From Oricola indica (GTDB lineage: Bacteria > Pseudomonadota > Alphaproteobacteria > Rhizobiales > Rhizobiaceae): a DNA stretch of 64,000 nucleotides. The position numbers were made by a program, and so were the translations under genes. Of the stretch, positions 10,202-19,531 are shown piece by piece (positions within the stretch are counted from its first letter, which is position 1; each line of letters opens with the position of its first letter). The notes beneath the pieces were generated by a model. The model had not been told where the DNA came from, ran no database searches, and saw only the letters and a program-made list of their open reading frames with translations. The stretch is taken from the NCBI RefSeq assembly GCF_019966595.1, contig NZ_JAINFJ010000002.1, positions 145,330-209,329 of the forward strand. The letters run 5' to 3'.

Positions 10202-10765
10202 ATGAACATCAAGCGCGTGAAACGCCGCTCGGGCTTTGCGCAAACCTTACGCCGTGCCCGCCAGGCAATCCGCGGGTACCGGACGAACACGCACGCCGCG
10301 ACTGCACTGGAATTCGGCCTGATCACGCCCGTTTTCCTGCTGCTCATCTTCGCGATCATCGAAACCTCGATCTACTACTACAAGCAGAGCCACCTGAAAT
10401 TCGTCCTGCATCAGGCCGGCCGCAACATTCAAACCGGCGAACTGCAGAAAAGCGCGCACCCCAAACAGGATTTCGACGCCGGCGTCTGCTCCGACGCCTC
10501 GCTCTTCTTCAATTGCGCCGAGGTCTATCTGGATGTGCGGTACTTCAACACGGTCGCCGACGTCGTTTTTCCGACCGCGAAGTTCGACGCGAACGGCAAG
10601 CCGACCAATTTCATTTTTCAGCCGGGCGGCTCGGCGAAGATCACAGCCATGCGGGCGTCGGCCATCCACAATTTCTACACGCCGTTCCTCGCGGACATCC
10701 TGCAGCCCGATGGCGACCCGGTGATCGTGGTCGGCTTTTCCATCTTCAAGAACGAGCCGTTCTGA
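10202..10765 (+). CDS. TadE-like pseudopilin/pilus assembly protein
   Basis: A 187-residue protein with a basic N-terminus and a TadE-type hydrophobic segment (TALEFGLITPVFLLLIFAII, about residues 34-53), including the conserved Glu five residues into the motif. A soluble extracytoplasmic part with two Cys (about residues 98 and 106) follows. TadE-like proteins are minor pseudopilins of Flp/Tad pili, processed in the inner membrane. It is the first of four similar genes in a row (10.2-13.4 kb). No secretin, ATPase or prepilin peptidase gene is near, so the rest of the machine must be elsewhere. Confidence 0.85.
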   Translation: MNIKRVKRRSGFAQTLRRARQAIRGYRTNTHAATALEFGLITPVFLLLIFAIIETSIYYYKQSHLKFVLHQAGRNIQTGELQKSAHPKQDFDAGVCSDASLFFNCAEVYLDVRYFNTVADVVFPTAKFDANGKPTNFIFQPGGSAKITAMRASAIHNFYTPFLADILQPDGDPVIVVGFSIFKNEPF

Positions 10766-10772
10766 GGGCGTC

Positions 10773-11372
10773 ATGAGCAGGCTTGGGGGACATCGCATCG
10801 CAGTTCTTCTCCGCCGCTTCGGCGGCGACCGGCGCGGTGTCGCGGCGATGGAGTTCATCCTGTTGTCGCCAATCATGCTGGTGCTCGCCTTCGGCCTGGC
10901 CGAAGTCTATGTCGAGCACGCCACCGAGGACCAGTTCCTGCGCTACGTCCACCAATCGGGCGACCTGCTTGCCCGCGAACCGACGCTCACCAGTTCGTCG
11001 ATCACGACCATACTCAACGCGTCGGACCAGATGATCGTCGGGTTCGATCCGAACAAGAGCCTCGAAATCAATGTCTCCAGCATCGGGTTCAAGGCCGACA
11101 ACACGCCGACCCTGTTGTGGACGCGGTCGGCCGGCGGCGCGACGCTGACGGCGGACGCCTCCGGCGCGGCGGGCATGGGACTGCCGGCCGACACCGTGAT
11201 CAGGTTCGAGGCGAAAATGAGTTACTCCAGCCCGTTCAACTACGTCTGGTCATCGACCAGCCGCACCCTCACCTCGACCGCATGGTTCCGTCCCCGCGAA
11301 ACGCGGGCCATCGCCATGGACGGTGCGATCTCCGAATACGACCAGAACTGGGATTTCATCCCGCCCGAGTGA
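10773..11372 (+). CDS. TadE/TadF-like pseudopilin
   Basis: A 199-residue protein with a basic N-terminus (RRFGGDRRG) followed by the TadE-like segment AAMEFILLSPIMLVLAFGLA, then a Ser/Thr-rich extracytoplasmic domain. It starts 7 bases after the previous tadE-like stop codon, so the two are probably translated from one message. By family it would be a minor pilin or assembly factor of a Tad pilus. The conserved Glu of the motif is present. Its fold beyond the membrane anchor is not recognisable. Confidence 0.82.
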   Translation: MSRLGGHRIAVLLRRFGGDRRGVAAMEFILLSPIMLVLAFGLAEVYVEHATEDQFLRYVHQSGDLLAREPTLTSSSITTILNASDQMIVGFDPNKSLEINVSSIGFKADNTPTLLWTRSAGGATLTADASGAAGMGLPADTVIRFEAKMSYSSPFNYVWSSTSRTLTSTAWFRPRETRAIAMDGAISEYDQNWDFIPPE

Positions 11373-11397
11373 CGGGCACACAGTGAAAGCAACCGCC

Positions 11398-12882
11398 ATG
11401 GCGATCGACAGGAAAAGAGAAAGAGCAAGCGATCCCGCGAACCGCGCGACGGGCCTGTTCGCCCGCCTTCGGGCCATGCGCGAAAACCGGCGCGGCGCGA
11501 TGGCGGTCAATTTCGCGCTTCTGCTGATCCCGCTGCTCGCCTCGGTCGGCCTGTCCATCGACGGATCGCGTTTCCTGTTGACCCGCTATCACCTGCAATC
11601 GGCCGTGGATGCCGCGGCGCTTGCCGTCGCCACCGTCTATCAGGACAAGCCGACGCTCGACGCGCTCGCCGGCAAATTCGTCACCAACAACTTCTCGCTC
11701 GCCGACGCCTCGCTCGACACCGTTTCCACCGCGGTTACCGGCGACGTCATCACGGTCGATGGTTCGGCGACGATGCAGACGCTTTTCATGTCCATCCTGC
11801 AGGTCAGCGAGGTGCATGTTTCGGTGCGCACGAAGGTCAAGCGCGCAGGCGGCGGCCTGCTCGTCAGTCTCGTGCTCGACAATACCGGATCGATGTGGAG
11901 CGGCAGCAAGATCGCGTCGCTGCGCAGCGCATCCGATATCCTGGTCGACGCGATCTTCGACGGCGAAGCCGAGCCGGCCGATCTGCGCGTGTCCATCGTT
12001 CCCTACGCGTCCACGGTCAATGTGGGTTCCGTCGCCGACAGCATCGTCGGGACGCACAGCTACGGGCTGCGTTCCGACGACAAGGACAAGTGGAAAGGCT
12101 GCGTCAGGGAGCGCAGCGGCGCCAACTCCATCGCCGACACCGGTCCCGACGTCGAGAAGTGGTATCCGTTCTTCTGGGAGCCGTCGGTCGACAACGATTA
12201 CGACCTTGACGACGACTCGACGATCTATCCGGGCGGCTCCTACAATTCCAACGGTATCACCGGCCCCAATATCGGCTGTCCGACGCCGATCCTGCCGCTG
12301 ACCAACTCCTATGCGGATGTCGATGCGGCCGTCGATGCGCTTTCCGCCTGGAACCGCGGCGGCACGCTCGGCGACATCGGCATGGCATGGGGCATTCGCA
12401 CGCTTTCTCCGGGAGAACCCTTTACCGAAAGCACGGAACTCGATCCGAAAACCGGCGCGACATTGTGGGACAGCCCGCGCTGGCGCAAGGCGATCATGAT
12501 CATGACCGACGGCGACAACCTGTTCTACGATCTGCCGAGCGATGCCGGGCCGAACGAGGCCCATCCGGGCAAGTCGGACTACACCGGCTATGGCCGTCTT
12601 GGCGAAAGCCAGGCGAATGCGATCTTCGAAACGAACAACGCGAACAACGCCAAGGGCATCATCGACACGCGGCTGAAGTCCCTGTGCACGACCGCGAAGG
12701 GCCAGGACGTCATCATCTATACGGTGACCTTCGGATCAAGCCCGAGTTCGAGCACCAAGCAGATCTTCCAGGACTGCGCTTCCGACCCCGGAAAGTATTA
12801 CCACGCACCGAGCCAGACCGAACTGGAGAACGCCTTCGGCACGATTGGCGCGGAGCTTTCGAAACTGCGTATCATCGAGTGA
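11398..12882 (+). CDS. TadG-like protein with von Willebrand A domain
   Basis: A 494-residue protein with a Tad-type N-terminal anchor (AMAVNFALLLIPLLASVGLSI, about residues 36-56). A vWA domain follows, with a MIDAS-type DNTGSM (about residue 165) and IMTDGDN further on. TadG-like proteins are surface or inner-membrane parts of Flp/Tad pili; the vWA domain suggests metal-dependent adhesion. It starts 25 bases after the preceding gene. ATG 11398 is chosen; an in-frame GTG at 11383 is possible. A Gly/Asn/Asp-rich insertion lies between the MIDAS motif and the rest of the domain. Confidence 0.85.
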   Translation: MAIDRKRERASDPANRATGLFARLRAMRENRRGAMAVNFALLLIPLLASVGLSIDGSRFLLTRYHLQSAVDAAALAVATVYQDKPTLDALAGKFVTNNFSLADASLDTVSTAVTGDVITVDGSATMQTLFMSILQVSEVHVSVRTKVKRAGGGLLVSLVLDNTGSMWSGSKIASLRSASDILVDAIFDGEAEPADLRVSIVPYASTVNVGSVADSIVGTHSYGLRSDDKDKWKGCVRERSGANSIADTGPDVEKWYPFFWEPSVDNDYDLDDDSTIYPGGSYNSNGITGPNIGCPTPILPLTNSYADVDAAVDALSAWNRGGTLGDIGMAWGIRTLSPGEPFTESTELDPKTGATLWDSPRWRKAIMIMTDGDNLFYDLPSDAGPNEAHPGKSDYTGYGRLGESQANAIFETNNANNAKGIIDTRLKSLCTTAKGQDVIIYTVTFGSSPSSSTKQIFQDCASDPGKYYHAPSQTELENAFGTIGAELSKLRIIE

Positions 12883-13008
12883 GGCGGATTTTCGGTTGGA
12901 AAATCCCGGTTGGGAACAATTTTAACCACCGGATTTCACCGGCCATAAACATTCAGGCGTTATCGAGACCCCGCCAGCAATTGCGCTGGAATGTTAGGGG
13001 CATACACC

Positions 13009-13407
13009 ATGATGGTGAAACGCGAGAATTTCGCGAAGCATGCCGGCGGCAATTTCAACGTGGCCATGAGCCTCGTCGCCGTTCCGGTGATAATGGGGCT
13101 GGCACTGGCAGTCGACGTCCCTCGCATCGAGGGCACAACGAAACAGGCGTCGGTCGCATTGTCGGCAGCGGTCGAGGCATCGCTGTCGGCTGATGGCCGG
13201 TTTGACGCGGATCGCGCTAACCAGCTTTACGCATCCACCCTTGAACTTCCCGAAGGCCAATATACATCGGCACCACGGTTCCGGCGCACGCATGACGGCC
13301 GCATGTCGGCCAGTGTCACTGCAATGACGCGATTGACGCTTGGCGGCGTCGTCCTGCCGGAAACCTTTCACCGCCCGGTGACCGTGACCGTCGGGAGCGG
13401 CGGCTAG
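13009..13407 (+). CDS. small TadE/TadG-like N-terminal-anchor protein
   Basis: A 132-residue protein whose first half resembles the anchor region of TadG-like proteins (GGNFNVAMSLVAVPVIMGLALAVDV), including a basic lead-in, but it stops before any vWA domain. The ATG at 13009 has AGGGG 8 bases upstream, a good start signal. It lies 126 bases after the TadG-like gene and ends about 30 bases before the groESL promoter. It could be an additional minor pseudopilin or a shortened TadG paralogue. I see no frameshift that would extend it. Confidence 0.68.
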   Translation: MMVKRENFAKHAGGNFNVAMSLVAVPVIMGLALAVDVPRIEGTTKQASVALSAAVEASLSADGRFDADRANQLYASTLELPEGQYTSAPRFRRTHDGRMSASVTAMTRLTLGGVVLPETFHRPVTVTVGSGG

Positions 13408-13438
13408 CTCCGGAAACGCCAACAGCGGCGCCGCGCAC

Positions 13439-13467
13439 CTTGACACCCGCGCAGCACATCACTATCT
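13439..13467 (+). promoter_or_regulatory. heat-shock (sigma-32 type) promoter of groESL
   Basis: A -35 element CTTGAC (13439-13444) is followed after 17 bases by CTATCT (13462-13467). The fit to the alphaproteobacterial RpoH pattern (CTTG, spacer of 17-18, C-TAT-T) is good. The CIRCE element begins 8 bases further on, where transcription should start. Confidence 0.7.
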
Positions 13468-13475
13468 CCGGCTCG

Positions 13476-13502
13476 CTAGCACTCATGAGGAGTGAGTGCC
13501 AG
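13476..13502 (+). promoter_or_regulatory. CIRCE operator (HrcA-binding site)
   Basis: CTAGCACTC, 9 bases, GAGTGCCAG: the canonical CIRCE layout of two 9-base arms around a 9-base spacer, with one mismatch between the arms' outer positions. HrcA represses groESL from such sites. It lies between the promoter and the groES start, 35 bases upstream of the ATG. Confidence 0.95.
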
Positions 13503-13537
13503 AATAATCAAAGCCAACGTATCAAAGGTTCAAGTCA

Positions 13538-13834
13538 ATGGCAGATGTGAATTTCCGTCCGCTGCACGACCGTGTTGTCGTGCGTCGCGTCGAATCCGAG
13601 GAGAAGACCGCAGGCGGCATCATCATCCCGGATAGCGCCAAGGAAAAGCCGTCGGAAGGCGAAGTTGTTTCCGTCGGTGCGGGTGCCCGTGACGAAAACG
13701 GCAAGGTCCAGCCGCTCGACGTTAAGGCTGGCGACCGCGTCCTGTTTGGAAAGTGGTCCGGCACCGAAGTCAAGCTGAACGGCCAGGATCTCCTGATCAT
13801 GAAGGAATCCGACATCATGGGTATCGTCGGCTAA
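13538..13834 (+). CDS. groES: co-chaperonin GroES
   Basis: A 98-residue Hsp10 with the family N-terminus ([19 protein letters not shown]), the mobile-loop region [16 protein letters not shown] and the conserved end of the beta-barrel. GroES caps the GroEL cage during ATP-driven folding in the cytoplasm. It is first in the groESL operon, with groEL 63 bases downstream. Control is visible upstream: a sigma-32 type promoter and a CIRCE operator. Confidence 0.98.
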   Translation: MADVNFRPLHDRVVVRRVESEEKTAGGIIIPDSAKEKPSEGEVVSVGAGARDENGKVQPLDVKAGDRVLFGKWSGTEVKLNGQDLLIMKESDIMGIVG

Positions 13835-13894
13835 ACCGCTTTCCCGATCGTTTTCTCAAGACAGACAGAATGGGCAGATTGCCCGGGAGTATAG

Positions 13895-15595
<1,701 letters not shown>

Positions 15596-15702
15596 CGTTT
15601 GCGCTCAAGACACAATTCGTGATGGCCGCCGCCGGAACCAAAATCCGCCTGGCATGTTGATCAGTGCGCACAGCAAGTGCGTGGTCATCACGGAGACAGA
15701 CG

Positions 15703-15873
15703 ATGGCAAACATGGATCAGGTTAAGGGCGCGGCCAAACAGGCAAAAGGCGCCGTCAAGGACGGCGTCGGCAAGGCGACCGGCAACAAGAAGATGCAGGC
15801 CTCCGGCAAGCTCGACAAGGCCAAGGGCAAGGTCCAGAAGGCCTATGGCGACGCCAAGGACGCCGTGAAGTAA
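15703..15873 (+). CDS. CsbD-like stress protein
   Basis: A 56-residue, highly charged Lys/Ala/Gly-rich protein of the CsbD family (MDQVKGAAKQAKGAVKDGVG, then a GNKKMQASGKLDKAKGKVQ segment). CsbD-like proteins accumulate under general stress; their molecular role is not established. The ATG at 15703 has GGAG 7 bases upstream, and the gene has its own downstream terminator. It is the first gene of the segment enclosed by the duplicated groEL 3' ends. Confidence 0.9.
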   Translation: MANMDQVKGAAKQAKGAVKDGVGKATGNKKMQASGKLDKAKGKVQKAYGDAKDAVK

Positions 15874-15896
15874 GACGGAATTCGCCGCTCAATTTC

Positions 15897-15927
15897 GGCC
15901 GGGCCTGTGCCCGGCCTTTTCTTTTTC
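15897..15927 (+). terminator. terminator of csbD-like gene
   Basis: Stem GGCCGGGC / GCCCGGCC with loop CTGT, followed by TTTTCTTTTT. Confidence 0.88.
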
Positions 15928-15970
15928 GACCATCGTCTATTCTTGTGCTCGGCATTTTCTCTGCCTACCT

Positions 15971-17884
15971 ATGGTTGAGGCGGAGGGCAGGACGATTTTC
16001 AAGGATCCCGATTCCATAGCGCATTCGGCCAATCTGCTGGTCTGCATCGGCGGACTGGCGAGCGCCACCGGCATGATCGCCGGGGCGGGAGCAGCAGTTG
16101 GCGGCTTTCTCTCCTATCGTGAAATCAGCAAGCGCCTGCCCGCCGCGACGAAGCGCCTTGCCGAGGAGTTGGGATCGGAGCTTCAAAAGAAGCTCGCGGA
16201 ACCGGGCCTGAACGACGACACACGCCGCCTGATCCCGCAAATGATCGAGGCGAGTCTTCCCTCCCCGCAGCGCATCATGGAAGCCGGACACGACAGCGCC
16301 GCTCTGGTGGAAATGATGGCCGCTCGCCTGACCGACAAGGAACACAGCAACCCCGATCATATCGGCCCGTTCAAGCGGATCGTCGGCCACCTGCTGGAAA
16401 GGCTGCTGGCAGACCCGCAATTCGCCAACGAACTCGCCCCCGCTTTCCGCAAGCAGGTGCTCGCCGACGCGCAGACGATCAAGGCGGGCATCGAGGGCCT
16501 TGAAAGGCAGTTCGGGTCGGTAGCCCAAGCGTTGACCCATGTCGGGGCGCTCGGCAAGGCCAATCGCGATCAATTGGAAGCGCTCGCCAGCCGATTCGAG
16601 ATCGACCGCGTGTTCGAAATCGGGGACGCCGATCTGCGCGCACTTCTTGAGGCCAAGGCAGAGGAATACCGCAACTACAAGGCGCAGATCGACATGATCG
16701 ACGAGCGCATCGCCAGCCTCGGCAATCTCAAGGCGGCGGCGCAGGAGGCGGCGGAGCGGCTCGATCTCGAGGAGGTCGAGAACCTTCTGTCGATGGTACA
16801 TGCGACCGAGCTCGATATCGCTGCAAAGACCGCCGACCTGCGTGCCGACAACGCGCTGCTGCGCGGCCGGGTGGACGAAGCCTATCGGATGATCTCCGCT
16901 GCAGCTGACAGTTTCGCGGCGATTGATCCGCGTGAACCGGCACGGCGGCTGACCTACGACCATCGCCTTGCGGAAAACGCGCTACGGTTTGGCGGAACCG
17001 GTTTTCTGCGAACAATCGACATGAAGCGGTCGGCTATCGCCATCGTCGAAACAAAAGGCGAAAAGGGTTCTATCTGGGCAGACGCGCATGTCGCACTCGC
17101 CAACGCCCTGAAAATTCAGGGAGCGCGGACCGGCGGCGCGGACGGCGCGGCCCTCATCGCCGAGGCCATCGACGCATACCGCGCCGCCCTGCGCGTCTAC
17201 ACCGAGACGGACCATCCCGCGGACTGGGCCATGACCCAGAACAACCTCGCAGTCGCCCTCAGCAATCAGGGCACGCGCACAGGCGGGGCGGACGGCGCGG
17301 CCCTCATCGCAGAGGCCATCGACGCCTACCGCGCAGCCCTGCGCGTCTATACCGAGACGGACCATCCCGTGGACTGGGCCATGACCCAGAACAACCTCGC
17401 AAACGCCCTCCGCAATCAGGGCGAACGCACCGGCGGGGCGGACGGCGCGGCCCTCATCGCCGAGGCCGTCGACGCATACCGCGCAGCCCTGCGCGTCTAC
17501 ACCGAGACGGACCATCCCGTGCAATGGGCGACGACCCAGAACAACCTCGCCGTCGCCCTGTACGATCAGGGCGCGCGCACCGGCGGGGCGGACGGCGCGG
17601 CCCTCATCGCCGAGGCCGTCGACGCCTATCGCGCCGCCCTGCGCGTCCGCACCGAGACGGACCATCCCGTGGACTGGGCCATGACGCGCGAGAACATGGC
17701 GCTGGCCGAGGAAGCCCTCGCCGATCACGACACCTGCACCGATCCGCGCCCGCATCTGCAAGCGGCGCTGGACCACCTCGACGCGGCGCTGCGCGTCTTC
17801 GATCCGGAGCACATGCCCTACAATTTCGAAAAGGCAACAAGAGTCCGCGCCCGCATCCAGGCCAAGCTCGACGCGCTCGACTGA
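15971..17884 (+). CDS. TPR-repeat protein with N-terminal hydrophobic segment
   Basis: A 637-residue protein of unknown function. Residues about 20-45 are hydrophobic and Gly/Ala-rich (a likely membrane or glycine-zipper segment). Residues 50-330 are helical and charged, probably coiled coil. Residues about 384-583 are four 50-residue tandem repeats of the TPR type (GxRTGGADGAALIAEAxDAY, then a TETDHPxDWAMTQNNLA part). Such TPR arrays mediate protein contacts. The repeats are almost identical at DNA level, so they expanded or were homogenised recently. No nuclease, NTPase or protease motif is visible. The gene lies between the two groEL-tail repeats and ends 6 bases before the stop of an opposed gene remnant. 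Confidence 0.8.
   Translation: MVEAEGRTIFKDPDSIAHSANLLVCIGGLASATGMIAGAGAAVGGFLSYREISKRLPAATKRLAEELGSELQKKLAEPGLNDDTRRLIPQMIEASLPSPQRIMEAGHDSAALVEMMAARLTDKEHSNPDHIGPFKRIVGHLLERLLADPQFANELAPAFRKQVLADAQTIKAGIEGLERQFGSVAQALTHVGALGKANRDQLEALASRFEIDRVFEIGDADLRALLEAKAEEYRNYKAQIDMIDERIASLGNLKAAAQEAAERLDLEEVENLLSMVHATELDIAAKTADLRADNALLRGRVDEAYRMISAAADSFAAIDPREPARRLTYDHRLAENALRFGGTGFLRTIDMKRSAIAIVETKGEKGSIWADAHVALANALKIQGARTGGADGAALIAEAIDAYRAALRVYTETDHPADWAMTQNNLAVALSNQGTRTGGADGAALIAEAIDAYRAALRVYTETDHPVDWAMTQNNLANALRNQGERTGGADGAALIAEAVDAYRAALRVYTETDHPVQWATTQNNLAVALYDQGARTGGADGAALIAEAVDAYRAALRVRTETDHPVDWAMTRENMALAEEALADHDTCTDPRPHLQAALDHLDAALRVFDPEHMPYNFEKATRVRARIQAKLDALD
17120..17719 (+). repeat. four 150-bp tandem repeats inside the TPR gene
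   Basis: Units at about 17120-17269, 17270-17419, 17420-17569 and 17570-17719, all exactly 150 bases. Most differences are single-base, clustered around the codons following the conserved DHP. The last unit diverges at its end. Confidence 0.93.
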
Positions 17885-17890
17885 CCGCCC

Positions 17891-17956
17891 CTAGAACCCC
17901 GGGATCGGCACGCCGAACACGCCCGCCAGCAGCACGAAGTTCAGCCCCAGCGGCAT
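17891..17956 (-). pseudogene. 3' remnant of an unidentified gene abutting the groEL-tail copy
   Basis: On the minus strand a 21-residue frame, MPLGLNFVLLAGVFGVPIPGF (written as 17956 to 17894), ends at a TAG. It looks like the hydrophobic end of a membrane protein. Upstream it runs directly into the antisense of the duplicated groEL tail, so its 5' part is missing. It converges on the TPR gene as a normal neighbour would. The reading is suggestive only. Confidence 0.35.
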
Positions 17957-18038
17957 GGGCGGAATGGGCGGGATGATGTAGGCCAAGCGCTTACAGCATC
18001 CATTTCACGGAAAGGCCGGGCGCAAGCCCGGCCTTTTT
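17950..18038 (+). repeat. direct repeat copy B: orphan groEL 3' end plus terminator
   Basis: 89 bases matching 15507-15595 with two substitutions. It would encode only the GMGGMGGMM tail and a stop, with no groEL body before it. The terminator is retained. The ugp Pho box starts 30 bases later. Confidence 0.95.
18011..18038 (+). terminator. duplicated groEL-type terminator
   Basis: Same hairpin (GGCCGGGC, GCAA, GCCCGGCC, then five T) as at 15568-15595. It would insulate ugp from upstream transcription. Confidence 0.88.
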
Positions 18039-18067
18039 GCTTTCGACTATCCCCGCCATTTCATGCG

Positions 18068-18085
18068 CTGTCACTGATTTTTCAC
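18068..18085 (+). promoter_or_regulatory. candidate PhoB (Pho) box upstream of ugpB
   Basis: CTGTCAC, 4 bases TGAT, then TTTTCAC: two 7-base direct half-sites with the 11-base period of Pho boxes. The first half matches the consensus CTGTCAY; the second is weaker. It lies 83 bases before the ugpB start, a suitable position for PhoB activation of a phosphate-starvation operon. Confidence 0.62.
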
Positions 18086-18168
18086 CGAACGGTCAAGAAG
18101 GCTTCACCGGATTCTCCTACGCGGCTTGCATCGTTTCGACTCCCGAAACGGAACCCAGGAGATTTCAG

Positions 18169-19461
18169 ATGATCCGCAATATCCTTGCAGCCTCGCTGCT
18201 GCTGTCCACGTCCGCGCATGCTTTCGCCACAGACATCACCTGGTGGCACGGCATGGGCGGCAAGAACCAGGAAGTGATCAACCAGATCGCCGAGAAGTTC
18301 AACGCGGCGCAGGACGCCTGTTCGCTGACTCCGGTTTCCAAGGGCACCTACGAGGAAGCGCTCGCCGCCGGCATCGCCGCCTTCCGGTCCGGCGAGCAGC
18401 CGAACATCCTTCAGGTCTTCGACGCCGGCGCCGCCACGATCATCAACGCCAACGGCGCGGCGATCCCCGCGGAAGACCTGATCACCCAGGCCGGCTACGA
18501 GTTCGACCGCGAATCCTTCATCGAGGGCGTTCGCTACTTCTACGCCGACGCCGACGGCAAGTTCGTCGGCATGCCGTTCAACTCGTCGGCGCCGATCATG
18601 TACATCAACACCGCCGCCCTCGAAAAAGCCGGCGTCGAAGCCCCGAAGACCTGGGAAGAGTTCGAGACGATCGCCCCCGCGCTGAAGGAAGCCGGCTACA
18701 TCCCGCTCGTCCAGTCGCAGCTGACGTGGGAATTCACGGAGAACTTCTTCTCGCGCAACAACCTGCAGTTCGCCAGCAACAACAACGGCTACGACTCCGT
18801 TCAGGGCACGACTCTCAACGTCACCGCGCCCGAGCATGTCATGATGTACGAAAAGCTGAAGGACTGGTACGACAACGGATATTTCGGATATTTCGGCGCC
18901 GGCTGGTCCGACAACCAGAAGCCGTTCGAGGAAGACAAGGTCGCGCTGTGGATCGGTTCGTCGGGCTCGTTCGGCGGCCTGCAGAGCTCCGCGCAGATGC
19001 CGTTCTCGGCGACCTTCCTGCCCTATTGGGACTCCATCGAGGGCGCCGGCACCAACTCCTTCATCGGCGGCGCGGCTCTCTTCGCGATGTCCGGCAAGTC
19101 GGATGAGGAAAACAAGTGCTCGGCCGACTTCTTCCAGTTCCTGACATCGGCCGAAATCCAGTATTTCTACCACCAGTCCACCGGCTATGTCGCGATCACC
19201 AAGGCCGCCTACGAGTTGGCCAAGGAAGACGGCTACTACGAGGAAAAGCCGATCGCCGAAGTCGGCATCCAGCAGCTTTCGCTGCCGGGCGGCGAATGGT
19301 CCAAGGGCTATCGCATGGGCTTCTACCCGCAGATCCGTGAAGTCATGGAACGCGAATACAATCGCATCTTCGCCGGCGAGACCACCGTCGAGGACGCGAT
19401 GAAGACCATCGAGGAAGAAGGCAACGCCCTTCTGGCGCGCTTCGCCAAGACCGCCGGCTAA
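18169..19461 (+). CDS. ugpB: sn-glycerol-3-phosphate ABC transporter, periplasmic binding protein UgpB
   Basis: A 430-residue periplasmic binding protein with a signal peptide (MIRNILAASLLLSTSAHAFA). The mature part aligns closely with E. coli UgpB: WWHGMGG, GIAAFRSGEQPNILQVFD, PFNSSAPIMYIN, GGAALFAM and STGYVAITKAAYELA. It captures glycerol-3-phosphate or glycerophosphodiesters. The ATG at 18169 has AGGAG 7 bases upstream, so the longer in-frame reading from 18037 is rejected. It is first of ugpB-A-E-C, downstream of a candidate Pho box. Confidence 0.95.
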   Translation: MIRNILAASLLLSTSAHAFATDITWWHGMGGKNQEVINQIAEKFNAAQDACSLTPVSKGTYEEALAAGIAAFRSGEQPNILQVFDAGAATIINANGAAIPAEDLITQAGYEFDRESFIEGVRYFYADADGKFVGMPFNSSAPIMYINTAALEKAGVEAPKTWEEFETIAPALKEAGYIPLVQSQLTWEFTENFFSRNNLQFASNNNGYDSVQGTTLNVTAPEHVMMYEKLKDWYDNGYFGYFGAGWSDNQKPFEEDKVALWIGSSGSFGGLQSSAQMPFSATFLPYWDSIEGAGTNSFIGGAALFAMSGKSDEENKCSADFFQFLTSAEIQYFYHQSTGYVAITKAAYELAKEDGYYEEKPIAEVGIQQLSLPGGEWSKGYRMGFYPQIREVMEREYNRIFAGETTVEDAMKTIEEEGNALLARFAKTAG

Positions 19462-19531
19462 GTCCGGTTTCCCGAAAAATAGTCGATCCGGGGGCCTCGC
19501 GCTCCCGGATCATCCCCTCCGGAAAGCCCGC

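Noticed and set aside
15897..15927. csbD terminator as a third copy of the groEL-tail repeat
   Set aside because: It shares only the GGCCGGGC stem; the flanking sequence and loop differ, so it is an independent terminator of similar type.
17891..17980. A second complete groEL gene
   Set aside because: Only the last ten codons are present at the second copy; no GroEL body precedes it.
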